NCBI RefSeq assembly: GCF_003595175.1
Contig: NZ_CP032419.1
Coordinates: forward strand, 310,001-374,000
Source of the DNA: Pseudomonas cavernae
GTDB taxonomy: Bacteria; Pseudomonadota; Gammaproteobacteria; Pseudomonadales; Pseudomonadaceae
DNA: 64,000 nucleotides
Direction of reading: 5' to 3'
In this document: piece by piece, positions 1 through 8,460 of the stretch
Layout: every line of letters begins with the position of its first letter
How positions within the stretch are numbered: the stretch's first letter is position 1
Notes under the pieces: generated by a model
What the model was told of the DNA's origin: nothing
Database searches by the model: none
Seen by the model: the letters and a program-made list of their open reading frames with translations, nothing else
Made by a program: the position numbers and the translations under genes

Positions 1-542
1 TTGCCGGCGCTCTCCAGCATGTCCGGGTGGAAGCCGAGCTGGATCGCCTGCTCGACCGGCATCGGCTTGGTCTTCGCCACCTGGGCGAAGGCCTGGACCA
101 TGTTGGCCGGGTCGCTGAGGTCCAGCGGGATGTTCACCCAATGCCGCGGGATGCGCTTGAACTGGGCGACGCTGGCATCGGCCAGGCGCGTCTCGATCGG
201 CAGCAGGCGGATGTAGGAGCGTTCCGAGCGCGGGTCGAAGAACAGCTCGGTGGGGCACATGGTGGTGCGCCCGGCCTGCGAGGGCAGCATGCGCTGGCCG
301 TATTCGGAGAAGAACAGGCTGTTGATCAGTTCGGTCTTGCCGCGCGAGAACTCGCCGACGAAGGCCAGGGTGATGTGGTCGGTGCGCAGCAGGCGCAGGG
401 CATTGTCCAGGCGGGTTTCCATCGCCTCCGAGCTCAGCCGGTTATGCGCCAGCCAGCTGCGATAGCGGGTGATCTCGCGCATCAGCTCGCGCTTCCAGGC
501 GACGTAGGCGCTCACTTGTTGACTGAGACGTTCCATGCTCAT
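1..542 (-). CDS. Dynamin-like GTPase family protein (partial, N-terminal part)
   Basis: The gene runs leftward off the window, so only about 180 N-terminal residues are visible. Residues around 60 read AFVGEFSRGKTELINSLFF, a P-loop of the GxxxxGK[ST] type followed by INSLF, typical of bacterial dynamin-family large GTPases. These act on membranes or in stress responses; the exact role here is unknown. I chose the ATG at 542 because an AGGAG lies 7 nt upstream; a second in-frame ATG at 536 is possible. In PAO1, as I recall it, metX-metW follow yggU on this side, so the position of this gene suggests a local change of order. The family call is good, the specific function is not known. Confidence 0.75.
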   Translation of the reverse strand, partial: MSMERLSQQVSAYVAWKRELMREITRYRSWLAHNRLSSEAMETRLDNALRLLRTDHITLAFVGEFSRGKTELINSLFFSEYGQRMLPSQAGRTTMCPTELFFDPRSERSYIRLLPIETRLADASVAQFKRIPRHWVNIPLDLSDPANMVQAFAQVAKTKPMPVEQAIQLGFHPDMLESAG

Positions 543-721
543 CCAGACTCTCCTCTCGGCGACGCATCCTGCGGTCATTAAGGGTGGGGCAGTACACAGC
601 GCCATAGCTGGGGCACGCAAAGGGCCTGGATCAGGCGTGATCCTCGCGGTGCTTGGTGCATTATGGGGTAGGCGTGGGTCGCGTCAATTGGCCGCCGTGC
701 CCACATCGGCCCTGTGGTCGG

Positions 722-1027
722 TCAAGCGGGGCGGGCGGTCAGTTTCAGCTCGGCAGGCAGCCGTTTCGGGCTGTGGATGCGCACGCGCTTCTGCCGGTTG
801 AGCTCGCCGCTTTCCAGGCGCACCTGGCTCTTCGCCACGCCGAAGGCGGCGGCGAGGAACTTCAACAGCTGGGCATTGGCCTTGCCCTCCACCGGCGGCG
901 CGGTGAGGCGGATCTTCAGGCGCTCGCCGTGCAGCCCGGCAAACTCGTCGCAGCTGGCCTTGGGCTGCAGGTGGCAATCGAGGATCAGGTCGTCGCCGTC
1001 CCAGCGGTGCCAGCTCACGGCTGGCAT
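722..1027 (-). CDS. yggU: YggU / DUF167 family protein
   Basis: A small soluble protein of about 101 residues. The central segment LKIRLTAPPVEGKANAQLL is the hallmark of the UPF0235 (DUF167, YggU) family, whose biochemical role is not established. It lies 49 nt downstream of yggT in the leftward yggS-proC-yggT-yggU run, an arrangement conserved in many gammaproteobacteria. The start is uncertain. The ATG at 1027 has no good ribosome binding site. A GTG at 1018 would give a product starting MSWHRWDGDDL, closer to the usual family N-terminus. Confidence 0.85.
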   Translation of the reverse strand: MPAVSWHRWDGDDLILDCHLQPKASCDEFAGLHGERLKIRLTAPPVEGKANAQLLKFLAAAFGVAKSQVRLESGELNRQKRVRIHSPKRLPAELKLTARPA

Positions 1028-1076
1028 TCCGCGATCGCTGGCAGCAATCGCCAGCGCTCGCGGTGGGCGGCGTTGG

Positions 1077-1670
1077 TCACAGGAAGGGGCTGAGCATCTG
1101 CGGCATGCCGGTCATCGCCGCCAGGTTGCCGATCACCAGCATATCCACCAAGTTTATCGCGATAAAGGCGAAGATCGGCGAGATATCCAGGCCGCCGAGG
1201 CCGGGTAGGATGCGCCGGATCGGCGCCAGCAGCGGCTCGCAGATCTGATTCACCAGCTGCGCGCCGGGGTTGTAGCTGCCGGGGGCGACCCAGGAGAGGA
1301 TCACGCTGACGATCAGGGCGAAGAAAAACACCTTGAGGAACAGCGAAGTGACGCCGATGACCGCCCAAATCAGCACCTGCAGGATATAGGCGCCGACGCC
1401 GTAGCCCATCAGCGTCAGGGTCACCAGCATCAGCAGCAGCTGCACCAGGATGGCCAGCACCAGCGAGGCCAGATCGAGGCCGGCGAAGCCGGGGATGACC
1501 CGGCGCAGCGGCTTGAGCAGCGGTTGGGTGGCCTTGACCACGAACTGGCTGAGCGGGTTGTAGAAGTCGGCGCGCACCAGTTGCAGGATGAAGCGCAGCA
1601 GCACGATCAGCAGGTACAGGCTGCCGAGGGTCTGCACAATGTAGATCAGGGCAGTATTCAGTCCGGTCAT
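1077..1670 (-). CDS. yggT: YggT family integral membrane protein
   Basis: About 197 residues and strongly hydrophobic, with two repeated halves. Each half has a membrane helix pair and a polar motif containing NPLSQFV (first half) or NPGAQLVNQICEP (second half), the pattern of the YggT family. Homologues have been linked to osmotic tolerance and cell-envelope functions, but no enzymatic activity is known. The ATG at 1670 was chosen over an in-frame TTG at 1676 because AAGGAG sits 6 nt upstream of the ATG. That site overlaps the proC stop codon, so translation is probably coupled to proC. Confidence 0.9.
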   Translation of the reverse strand: MTGLNTALIYIVQTLGSLYLLIVLLRFILQLVRADFYNPLSQFVVKATQPLLKPLRRVIPGFAGLDLASLVLAILVQLLLMLVTLTLMGYGVGAYILQVLIWAVIGVTSLFLKVFFFALIVSVILSWVAPGSYNPGAQLVNQICEPLLAPIRRILPGLGGLDISPIFAFIAINLVDMLVIGNLAAMTGMPQMLSPFL

Positions 1671-1680
1671 GCTCAACTCC

Positions 1681-2502
1681 TTATTGGCCCAACTGCTCGG
1701 CCAGTTCCGCCGAGCGCTGCGCGGCGGCGTCCAGTGCGTGTTTGACCAGCGTCTCGAAGCCGCCGGCCTGGAAGGTCTTGATCGCCGCCTCGGTGGTGCC
1801 GGCCGGCGAGGTCACCCGGCGGCGCAGCTCGGCGGCGTCGACGTCACTGGCGACCGCCATGCGCGCGGCGCCGAGGGCGGTCTGCAGGGTCAGCTGGGCG
1901 GCGGTGGCGCGCGGCAGGCCGAGCTGTTCGCCGGCGGCGGTCATCGCCTCGATCAGCAGGAAGAAGTACGCCGGGCCGCTGCCGGAGACGGCGGTGACCG
2001 CGTCGATCAGCTGTTCCTCATCCAGCCACAGGGCCAGGCCGACGGCGGACAGCAGCTGTTCGGCCTGCTGGCGCTGGGCGGCGGAGACATTGGCGTTGGC
2101 GTACAGGCCGCTGACGCCTTCGCGCAGCAGCGCCGGGGTGTTGGGCATGCAGCGCACGATCGCGCGCGATGCGCCCAGCCAGTTTTCCAGGCTGGCGCAG
2201 CTGATGCCGGCGGCGATCGAGACGATCAGCGGGTTGCCGGACAGGCTCGGCGCCAGGGCCTGGCACACCGTTTTCATGACCTGCGGCTTGACCGCCAGGA
2301 CGATGATCTCGGCGCCCTGGATGGCTTCGGCATTGTCGGCGGACACCTGGATACCGTGCTCGGCGGCGATGCGTGCGCGTTGCTCGGCATTTGGCTCGCT
2401 GGCGCGAATGGCGTCGGCCGCGAGGCCCTGGGCACGCAGGCCGCCGATCAGGCTGGCGGCCATGTTGCCGGCGCCGATGAAGGCGATGCGGGGTTGGCTC
2501 AT
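1681..2502 (-). CDS. proC: Pyrroline-5-carboxylate reductase
   Basis: Catalyses the last step of proline synthesis, reducing pyrroline-5-carboxylate with NAD(P)H in the cytosol. The 273-residue product begins MSQPRIAFIGAGNMAASLIG, with the GxGxxA/G dinucleotide-binding loop near residues 10-15. The C-terminal domain carries the family signature around VTAVSGSGPAYFF (about residues 160-172). Length equals the usual P5CR length. The open frame extends upstream of 2502, but that part is the shadow of yggS. It lies about 11 nt downstream of yggS and its stop overlaps the yggT ribosome binding site, so the three genes are probably one operon. Confidence 0.97.
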   Translation of the reverse strand: MSQPRIAFIGAGNMAASLIGGLRAQGLAADAIRASEPNAEQRARIAAEHGIQVSADNAEAIQGAEIIVLAVKPQVMKTVCQALAPSLSGNPLIVSIAAGISCASLENWLGASRAIVRCMPNTPALLREGVSGLYANANVSAAQRQQAEQLLSAVGLALWLDEEQLIDAVTAVSGSGPAYFFLLIEAMTAAGEQLGLPRATAAQLTLQTALGAARMAVASDVDAAELRRRVTSPAGTTEAAIKTFQAGGFETLVKHALDAAAQRSAELAEQLGQ

Positions 2503-2513
2503 AACTAGCTTCC

Positions 2514-3224
2514 TTATATAGAGGAGGGCGGCGCTGGATAGTCGCGGGCGCCGAACAGGGCGGTGCCGATCCGCACCCAAGTGGCGCCTTCGGCGATGGC
2601 GGCCTCCAGGTCGTGGCTCATGCCCATGGATAAAGTGTCGAGTTCCAGTTGTTGCGCGGCGCGCAATTGTTCGGCCAGCGCGCGCACGCGGGCGAAGGCC
2701 GCGTGTTGCGCGGCTTGGTCGTCGGTCGGTTCGGGAATCGCCATCAGTCCGCGCAACTTCAAATGCGGCAGGCGACTGACCGCGGCGGCCAGTGCCGGCA
2801 GTTCCTCCGGCGTGCAGCCGGACTTGCTCGCCTCGCCGCTGACGTTGACTTGCAGGCAGATGTTCAGGGCCGGTAACTCCGCGGGGCGCAGGCTGGACAG
2901 GCGTTCGGCGATCTTCAGGCGGTCGACCGAGTGCACCCAGGCGAAATGCTCGGCCAGCGCCTTGCACTTGTTCGACTGAATAGGGCCGATGAAGTGCCAA
3001 ATCAAGGGCAGATCGGCCAGTTCGACCTGCTTCGCCAGGGCTTCCTGCAGGTAGTTTTCGCCAAAGTCTTTCAACCCGGCGGCATGGGCCGCGCGGATGT
3101 CGGTCGGCGGCTTGGTCTTGCTCACCGCCAGCAGGCCGATGCCCGCCGCATCGCGCCCGCAGGCTTGCGCCGCCTCACGGATACGCTCACCGACCTTTGC
3201 AATATTCTTTGCTATCGTGGACAT
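2514..3224 (-). CDS. yggS: YggS/PROSC pyridoxal-phosphate homeostasis protein
   Basis: A 236-residue single-domain PLP-binding protein with a TIM-barrel fold like alanine racemase. Lys36 in AVSKTKP is the PLP Schiff-base lysine. The motifs FGENYLQEA and WHFIGPIQSNK are family hallmarks. Members buffer pyridoxal phosphate and affect amino-acid and cofactor metabolism; no catalytic reaction is firmly assigned. It is first in the leftward yggS-proC-yggT-yggU run and divergent from pilT, with only 63 bp between the two start codons, so both promoters must lie in that short gap. Confidence 0.95.
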   Translation of the reverse strand: MSTIAKNIAKVGERIREAAQACGRDAAGIGLLAVSKTKPPTDIRAAHAAGLKDFGENYLQEALAKQVELADLPLIWHFIGPIQSNKCKALAEHFAWVHSVDRLKIAERLSSLRPAELPALNICLQVNVSGEASKSGCTPEELPALAAAVSRLPHLKLRGLMAIPEPTDDQAAQHAAFARVRALAEQLRAAQQLELDTLSMGMSHDLEAAIAEGATWVRIGTALFGARDYPAPPSSI

Positions 3225-3287
3225 TACTTGCGCCCGCCGCTTAGGGTCTGCGGCATTCTACCTGCTTGCTTGTATTTGGGGAGTTCC

Positions 3288-4322
3288 ATGGATATCACCG
3301 AGCTGCTGGCCTTCAGTGCCAAGCAGGGCGCTTCAGACCTGCACCTCTCTTCCGGCCTGCCGCCGATGATCCGCGTCGATGGTGACGTGCGCCGCATCAA
3401 CCTGCCGGCGCTGGATCACAAGCAGGTGCATGCGCTGATCTACGACATCATGAACGACAAGCAGCGCAAGGATTACGAGGAATTCCTCGAGACCGACTTC
3501 TCCTTCGAGGTGCCCGGCGTCGCCCGTTTCCGGGTCAACGCCTTCAACCAGAACCGCGGCGCCGGTGCGGTGTTCCGCACCATTCCGTCCAAGGTGCTGA
3601 GCATGGAAGACCTCGGCATGGGCGAGGTGTTCAAGAAGATCACCGACGTGCCGCGCGGCCTGGTGCTGGTCACCGGGCCGACCGGCTCGGGCAAGTCGAC
3701 TACCCTGGCGGCGATGCTCGACCACCTCAACAGCACCAAGTACCACCATATCCTCACCATCGAGGACCCGATCGAGTTCGTCCACGAGTCGAAGAAGTGC
3801 CTGGTCAACCAGCGCGAGGTGCACCGCGATACGCTCGGCTTCTCCGAGGCGCTGCGCTCGGCGCTGCGGGAAGACCCGGACATCATCCTGGTCGGCGAGA
3901 TGCGTGACCTGGAAACCATCCGCCTGGCGCTGACCGCGGCGGAAACCGGCCACCTGGTGTTCGGCACCCTGCACACCACCTCGGCGGCCAAGACCATCGA
4001 CCGGGTGGTCGACGTGTTCCCGGCGGAAGAGAAGTCCATGGTCCGCTCGATGCTTTCCGAATCCCTGCAGTCGGTGATCTCGCAGACCCTGCTGAAGAGG
4101 GTCGGCGGCGGCCGGGTGGCGGCCCACGAGATCATGATCGGCACCCCGGCGATCCGTAACCTGATCCGCGAGGACAAGGTGGCGCAGATGTATTCGGCGA
4201 TCCAGACCGGCGGCTCGCTGGGCATGCAGACCCTCGACATGTGCCTCAAGGGCCTGGTCGCCAAGGGCCTGGTCAGCCGCGAAAACGCCCGCGAGAAATC
4301 CAAGAATCCGGATACCTTCTGA
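3288..4322 (+). CDS. pilT: Type IV pilus retraction ATPase PilT
   Basis: A hexameric cytoplasmic ATPase at the base of the type IV pilus that drives pilin depolymerisation, pilus retraction and twitching. The 344-residue product matches the known PilT length. An N-terminal PAS-like domain (about 1-100) precedes the RecA-like core, with Walker A GPTGSGKST (about 131-139), an Asp box ending in IEDPIEF, Walker B IILVGEMRDLETI, and the His box HTTSAAKTI. The open frame extends far upstream, but MDITELLAFSAKQGASDLH is the conserved PilT start and the ATG at 3288 has a GGGAG upstream. pilU follows 64 bp later. Confidence 0.98.
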   Translation: MDITELLAFSAKQGASDLHLSSGLPPMIRVDGDVRRINLPALDHKQVHALIYDIMNDKQRKDYEEFLETDFSFEVPGVARFRVNAFNQNRGAGAVFRTIPSKVLSMEDLGMGEVFKKITDVPRGLVLVTGPTGSGKSTTLAAMLDHLNSTKYHHILTIEDPIEFVHESKKCLVNQREVHRDTLGFSEALRSALREDPDIILVGEMRDLETIRLALTAAETGHLVFGTLHTTSAAKTIDRVVDVFPAEEKSMVRSMLSESLQSVISQTLLKRVGGGRVAAHEIMIGTPAIRNLIREDKVAQMYSAIQTGGSLGMQTLDMCLKGLVAKGLVSRENAREKSKNPDTF

Positions 4323-4386
4323 TCCGCCGCGACCGGTGCGTGCGCGCCGGTTTCGCCCGCAAGTCCCACGATAGGCGAGAGAATCC

Positions 4387-5532
4387 ATGGAATTTGAAAA
4401 GCTGCTGCGGCTGATGGTGGAAAAGGGTGGTTCCGACCTGTTCATCACCGCCGGGGTGCCGCCGTCGATGAAGGTCAACGGCAAGATCATGCCGGTGACC
4501 AAGAACGCCATGTCGCCCGAGCAGACCCGCGAGACCGTGATGGGGGTGATGAACGAACAGCAGCGCCGCGACTTCGCCGAAAATCACGAATGCAACTTCG
4601 CCATCAGCGCGCGCGGCATCGGCCGTTTCCGCGTCAGCGCCTTCTATCAGCGCAACCTGGCGGGCATGGTGCTGCGGCGCATCGAGACCAACATCCCGAC
4701 CCTCGATGAACTCAAGCTGCCGGAAATCCTCAAGAAGCTGGCGCTGACCAAGCGCGGCCTGGTGCTGTTCGTCGGCGCCACTGGCACCGGCAAGTCCACC
4801 TCGCTGGCGGCGATGATCGGCCACCGCAACAAGAACAGCAGTGGCCACATCATCTCCATCGAAGACCCGATCGAGTACATCCACCAGCACCAGAGCTGCA
4901 TCGTCACCCAGCGCGAGGTGGGCATCGACACCGAGTCCTTCGAGGTGGCGCTGAAGAACACCCTGCGTCAGGCGCCGGACGTGATCCTCATCGGCGAGGT
5001 GCGCACCCGCGAGACCATGGACCACGCCGTGGCCTTCGCCGAGACCGGCCACCTGTGCCTGGCCACCCTGCACGCCAACAACGCCAACCAGGCGCTCGAC
5101 CGGATCATCAACTTCTTCCCCGCCGACCGGCAGCAGCAGGTGTGGATGGACCTGTCGTTGAACCTCAAGGCCATCGTCGCCCAGCAACTGGTGCCGACCC
5201 CGGACGGCAAGGGCCGCCGCGCGGTGATCGAGGTGTTGATCAATACCCCGCTGGCCGCCGACCTGATCCGCAAGGGCGAAGTGCACGAGCTCAAGGGCCT
5301 GATGAAGCGCTCCACCGAACTGGGCATGCAGACCTTCGACCAGGCGTTGTACAACCTCTACAGCCAGGGCGAGATCACCTATGAAGATGCGCTGCTGTAC
5401 GCCGACTCGGCCAACGACCTGCGCCTGATGATCAAGCTCGGCTCGGAAACCGACGGCGACCACCTGACCAGCATCAGCCAGGGCCTGAGTCTGGAAGTCA
5501 GCAACGATGACCCCGGGCGGCGCTTCCGCTGA
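4387..5532 (+). CDS. pilU: Type IV pilus retraction ATPase paralogue PilU
   Basis: An accessory retraction ATPase that works with PilT in the pilus motor. The product has 381 residues, with the same two-domain plan as PilT: N-terminal domain about 1-115, then Walker A GATGTGKST (about 133), Walker B ILIGEVRTRETMDHA and the His box LHANNANQALDRI. Its C-terminal tail (about 340-381, ending SNDDPGRRFR) is longer than that of PilT, as is usual for PilU. A GGCGAGAG purine stretch precedes the ATG. A strong palindromic terminator begins 5 nt after the stop. Confidence 0.98.
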   Translation: MEFEKLLRLMVEKGGSDLFITAGVPPSMKVNGKIMPVTKNAMSPEQTRETVMGVMNEQQRRDFAENHECNFAISARGIGRFRVSAFYQRNLAGMVLRRIETNIPTLDELKLPEILKKLALTKRGLVLFVGATGTGKSTSLAAMIGHRNKNSSGHIISIEDPIEYIHQHQSCIVTQREVGIDTESFEVALKNTLRQAPDVILIGEVRTRETMDHAVAFAETGHLCLATLHANNANQALDRIINFFPADRQQQVWMDLSLNLKAIVAQQLVPTPDGKGRRAVIEVLINTPLAADLIRKGEVHELKGLMKRSTELGMQTFDQALYNLYSQGEITYEDALLYADSANDLRLMIKLGSETDGDHLTSISQGLSLEVSNDDPGRRFR

Positions 5533-5536
5533 ATGC

Positions 5537-5562
5537 AAAACGGCGCCCGCGGGCGCCGTTTT
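5537..5562. terminator. Bidirectional Rho-independent terminator
   Basis: A perfect palindrome with arms AAAACGGCGCCCG and CGGGCGCCGTTTT sits between the convergent ends of pilU and the NlpC/P60 gene. With A- and T-tracts at the ends it can terminate transcription from both sides. Confidence 0.9.
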
Positions 5563-5578
5563 TCATGGTCTGCTCGAT

Positions 5579-6178
5579 TCAGCGTTGGCTGAGGCGCAGC
5601 GGCTCCTTGGCGGGAGCGGTCTCCGGCAGCACGCGCTTGGCCAGCGCGTAGTGGCGCTTCCAGTAGGGCTTGTTGAGATCGCCGATGCTGACCTTCTTGC
5701 CGCGCCGCGGGGCGTGGATGAAGCGGTCATTGCCGAGGTAGATGGCCACGTGGTTGATCCGTCGGCTCTTGATGTTGAAGAACAGCAGGTCGCCCGGCTC
5801 CAGCTCGTCGCGCGCTACTTTCTGCCCCTCGGCGCGGGACATGGCGCTGGACGTGCGTGGCAGATCGACTTCGTCGATGGCGCTGAAGGCGTACTTGACC
5901 AGGCCGCTGCAGTCGAAGCCCCGTTTCGGGCTGCTGCCGCCCCAGCGGTAGGGCGTGCCGAGCATGTTCACCGCGCGGCTGAGCACTTTGCTGCTATGGG
6001 CGGCGGCGAGCGAATCGGGTTGCGCGAAGGCGCTGTACACCCGCGGCGTGCTGACAGCGCCGGACTTGGCGGTGTGGCCGGTGGCGCCGGCGGGCAGGGG
6101 TTGGTAGCGGTTGCTCGCTTGCGCGGCGAGCGGCAAGGAAAGGCAAATGGCTAGCCATGTCAGGTAAATCAGACGCAT
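5579..6178 (-). CDS. NlpC/P60 (C40) cell-wall hydrolase, secreted
   Basis: A 199-residue exported peptidoglycan endopeptidase-like protein. An N-terminal signal peptide (residues 1-21, ending LAAQA) is followed by a linker and an NlpC/P60 domain at about 63-185. The catalytic cysteine is Cys90 in GFDCSGLVKYAF. His143 (INHVAIYLG) and His155 (RFIHAPR) fit the remaining catalytic positions. Such enzymes usually cut the D-Glu-mDAP bond of the stem peptide in the periplasm. It converges on pilU across a shared terminator. No partner gene is adjacent, so its specific role (division, remodelling or recycling) cannot be assigned. Confidence 0.93.
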   Translation of the reverse strand: MRLIYLTWLAICLSLPLAAQASNRYQPLPAGATGHTAKSGAVSTPRVYSAFAQPDSLAAAHSSKVLSRAVNMLGTPYRWGGSSPKRGFDCSGLVKYAFSAIDEVDLPRTSSAMSRAEGQKVARDELEPGDLLFFNIKSRRINHVAIYLGNDRFIHAPRRGKKVSIGDLNKPYWKRHYALAKRVLPETAPAKEPLRLSQR

Positions 6179-6458
6179 CTTGGCAGGGCTCGTCGTTGGA
6201 AGCGTCGGACTTTATAACAGCTTTTTTGCACATTTTTTGACCACTGGTCGATTCTAATCTCTGCGCAATAGCCAGATGCCAGCAATAAAACCCTGCATTT
6301 TTTGCATTTTTAAGGGAGAAAACCTGCGAGAAAAATAGGCAACCTGATTTCGTCAAGCACCGTTCGGCGGAGCGGATGTGACTCCTGTGCTTCAGCCGTC
6401 GTATGCGCCTGCATTAGAGTCAAAGCCAGCTACAGCAACTACCCGCCAGGAGGCGAGC
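6179..6458. other. AT-rich divergent intergenic region
   Basis: About 280 bp between the leftward NlpC/P60 gene and the rightward TM2 gene, clearly richer in A+T than its surroundings and with several T-tracts. It must hold the promoters of both genes. A TTATAA near 6211-6216 could be a -10 element for the leftward gene, but I could not pair it with a convincing -35. No open frame looks genuine. Confidence 0.4.
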
Positions 6459-6860
6459 ATGGATATGCGTCAGGACACCCACAGCAAGGTCATCGGTTAT
6501 CTGCTGTGGATCTTCGGTTTTCTCGGGGCCCACCGCTTCTATTACGGCAAGCCGGTGACCGGGACGATCTGGTTCTTCACCCTCGGCCTACTGTTCGTCG
6601 GCTGGATCATCGACCTGTTCCTGATCCCGGCGATGGACCGCGAGGCCGACCTGCGTTTCACCCCTGGGCCGACCGACTACAACGTCGCCTGGATTCTGCT
6701 GACCTTCCTCGGCATCTTCGGCGTGCACCGCCTGTACCAGGGCAAGTGGATCAGCGGGATCATCTACCTGTTCACCGGTGGGCTGTTCTTCATCGGCGTG
6801 CTCTACGACTTCTGGACCCTGAACGATCAGGTGTCGGTGCTGAACGCCAAACGGAGCTGA
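6459..6860 (+). CDS. TM2 domain membrane protein with a tandem duplication
   Basis: A 133-residue inner-membrane protein made of two TM2 units. Unit one (about 13-57) contains FGFLGAHRFYYGKPVTG and ends in a WIIDLF segment. Unit two (about 76-122) contains LGIFGVHRLYQGKWISG and ends LYDFWTL. Each unit has two helices joined by the conserved G-x-HR-x-Y-x-GK loop, so four helices are expected. The biochemical role of TM2 proteins in bacteria is unknown. The ATG at 6459 was chosen because of CAGGAGG just upstream; the frame extends further 5' without a plausible start. Confidence 0.88.
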   Translation: MDMRQDTHSKVIGYLLWIFGFLGAHRFYYGKPVTGTIWFFTLGLLFVGWIIDLFLIPAMDREADLRFTPGPTDYNVAWILLTFLGIFGVHRLYQGKWISGIIYLFTGGLFFIGVLYDFWTLNDQVSVLNAKRS

Positions 6861-6877
6861 TCGCGGCCACTGCGCGG

Positions 6878-6903
6878 GCCCGCCAAGCGGCGGGCTTCGT
6901 CGT
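6878..6903 (+). terminator. Possible weak terminator after the TM2 gene
   Basis: Arms GCCCGCC (6878-6884) and GGCGGGC (6889-6895) form a GC hairpin 17 nt after the stop codon, but only a few T residues follow, so termination may be partial. Confidence 0.35.
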
Positions 6904-7083
6904 TCTGGGCGGCCGCACGGCGGTGCTACCGGTCGGCTGCGGGCGGTTGCGGGCGGCGCTGCCCCGGCCTATGTTCCAAACGAGGCATTGTCTGCGACCG
7001 GTGCATCCGCCTGCCTCGGCCGCGCAGTGGGGTGCCGGGGCTTCTTGTCCATCCAGTGCGGACTCCCGCAGCGAGGTGACGAC

Positions 7084-8460
7084 ATGCCGAACGACACCCG
7101 CCCCGCCGTGCTCGAGCTGATCGGCAATACGCCGTTGGTGCGCGTCAGCCGCTTCGATACCGGCCTGTGCACGCTGTTTCTCAAGCTCGAATCGCAGAAC
7201 CCCGGCGGCTCGATCAAGGACCGCATCGGCCTGGCGATGATCGATACCGCCGAGCGCGACGGTCGTCTGCGTCCCGGCGGCACCATAGTTGAAGCCACTG
7301 CCGGCAACACCGGCCTAGGCCTGGCCCTGGTCGGTCGGGCCAAGGGCTACCGGGTGGTGCTGGTGGTGCCGGACAAGATGTCCACCGAGAAGGTCCTGCA
7401 CCTCAAGGCGATGGGCGCCGAGGTGCATATCACCCGCTCAGATGTCGGCAAGGGCCATCCCGACTACTATCAGGACGTCGCGGCGCGGCTGGCCGCGGAG
7501 ATTCCCGAGGCGTTCTTCGCCGACCAGTTCAACAACCCGGCCAACCCGCTGGCCCACGAGTGCAGCACCGCCCCGGAAATCTGGGCGCAGACCCAGCATG
7601 ATCTGGATGCCATAGTCGTCGGCGTCGGTTCGGCCGGCACCCTGACCGGCTTGACCCGCTTCTTTCGCCGCGTACAGCCGGACCTGGCGATGGTACTGGC
7701 CGATCCGGTCGGCTCGGTGGTCGCCGAATACAGCCGCAGCGGCAGCCTCGGCACGCCCGGCTCCTGGGCGGTGGAGGGCATAGGAGAGGACTTCATCCCG
7801 TCGATCGCCGACCTCTCCAGCGTGCGTCAGGCCTATTCGATCAGCGACGAGGAAAGCTTCGAGCATGCCCGCCAGCTGCTGCGCGCCGAGGGCATCCTCG
7901 GCGGCTCCTCGACCGGCACCTTGCTGGCGGCGGCACTGCGCTACTGCCGCGAGCAGACCGAGCCGAAACGGGTGGTCAGCTTCGTCTGCGACACCGGCAC
8001 CCGCTACCTGTCCAAGGTCTACAACGACCAGTGGATGACCGACCAGGGCCTGCTCGCGCGCAGGCGCTACGGCGACCTGCGCGACCTGATCGCGCGGCGC
8101 TTCGAGGATGGCCGGGTGATCAGCGTGGGCCCGGACGACACCCTGCTCACCGCCTTCCAGCGCATGCGCCTGGCTGACGTGTCGCAACTGCCGGTACTGG
8201 TGGACGGACAGCGGTTGGTCGGTGTGATCGACGAGTCCGATATCCTGCTCGGCGTGCACGCAGACGCTTCACACTTCCGCATGACCGTGGCCAGCGCGAT
8301 GACCGACAAGCTGGAAACCCTGCCGCCCGGCGCCAGCCTGGCCGAACTGGAAGCGGAGCTCGACCGCGGGCTGGTGGCGATCATCGCCGACGCCTCGGGC
8401 TTCCACGGGCTGATTACCCGCGTCGACATGCTCAATCATTTGCGGAGATCCCTCGCATGA
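7084..8460 (+). CDS. Cystathionine beta-synthase (PLP domain plus CBS-domain pair)
   Basis: A 458-residue fold-type II PLP enzyme predicted to condense serine with homocysteine to cystathionine. The PLP lysine is Lys45 in NPGGSIKDRIG. The phosphate-binding loop is near VGVGSAGTLTG (about 179-189). After the catalytic domain (about 8-320) come two CBS motifs (about 345-458) that may bind an adenosyl ligand such as SAM or AMP. The family overlaps with cysteine synthases. The beta-synthase call rests on the CBS domains and on the adjacent gamma-lyase, whose start overlaps this stop (ATGA). Together they form a reverse transsulfuration route from homocysteine to cysteine. The GCGAGG ribosome binding site fixes the ATG at 7084. 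Confidence 0.9.
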   Translation: MPNDTRPAVLELIGNTPLVRVSRFDTGLCTLFLKLESQNPGGSIKDRIGLAMIDTAERDGRLRPGGTIVEATAGNTGLGLALVGRAKGYRVVLVVPDKMSTEKVLHLKAMGAEVHITRSDVGKGHPDYYQDVAARLAAEIPEAFFADQFNNPANPLAHECSTAPEIWAQTQHDLDAIVVGVGSAGTLTGLTRFFRRVQPDLAMVLADPVGSVVAEYSRSGSLGTPGSWAVEGIGEDFIPSIADLSSVRQAYSISDEESFEHARQLLRAEGILGGSSTGTLLAAALRYCREQTEPKRVVSFVCDTGTRYLSKVYNDQWMTDQGLLARRRYGDLRDLIARRFEDGRVISVGPDDTLLTAFQRMRLADVSQLPVLVDGQRLVGVIDESDILLGVHADASHFRMTVASAMTDKLETLPPGASLAELEAELDRGLVAIIADASGFHGLITRVDMLNHLRRSLA

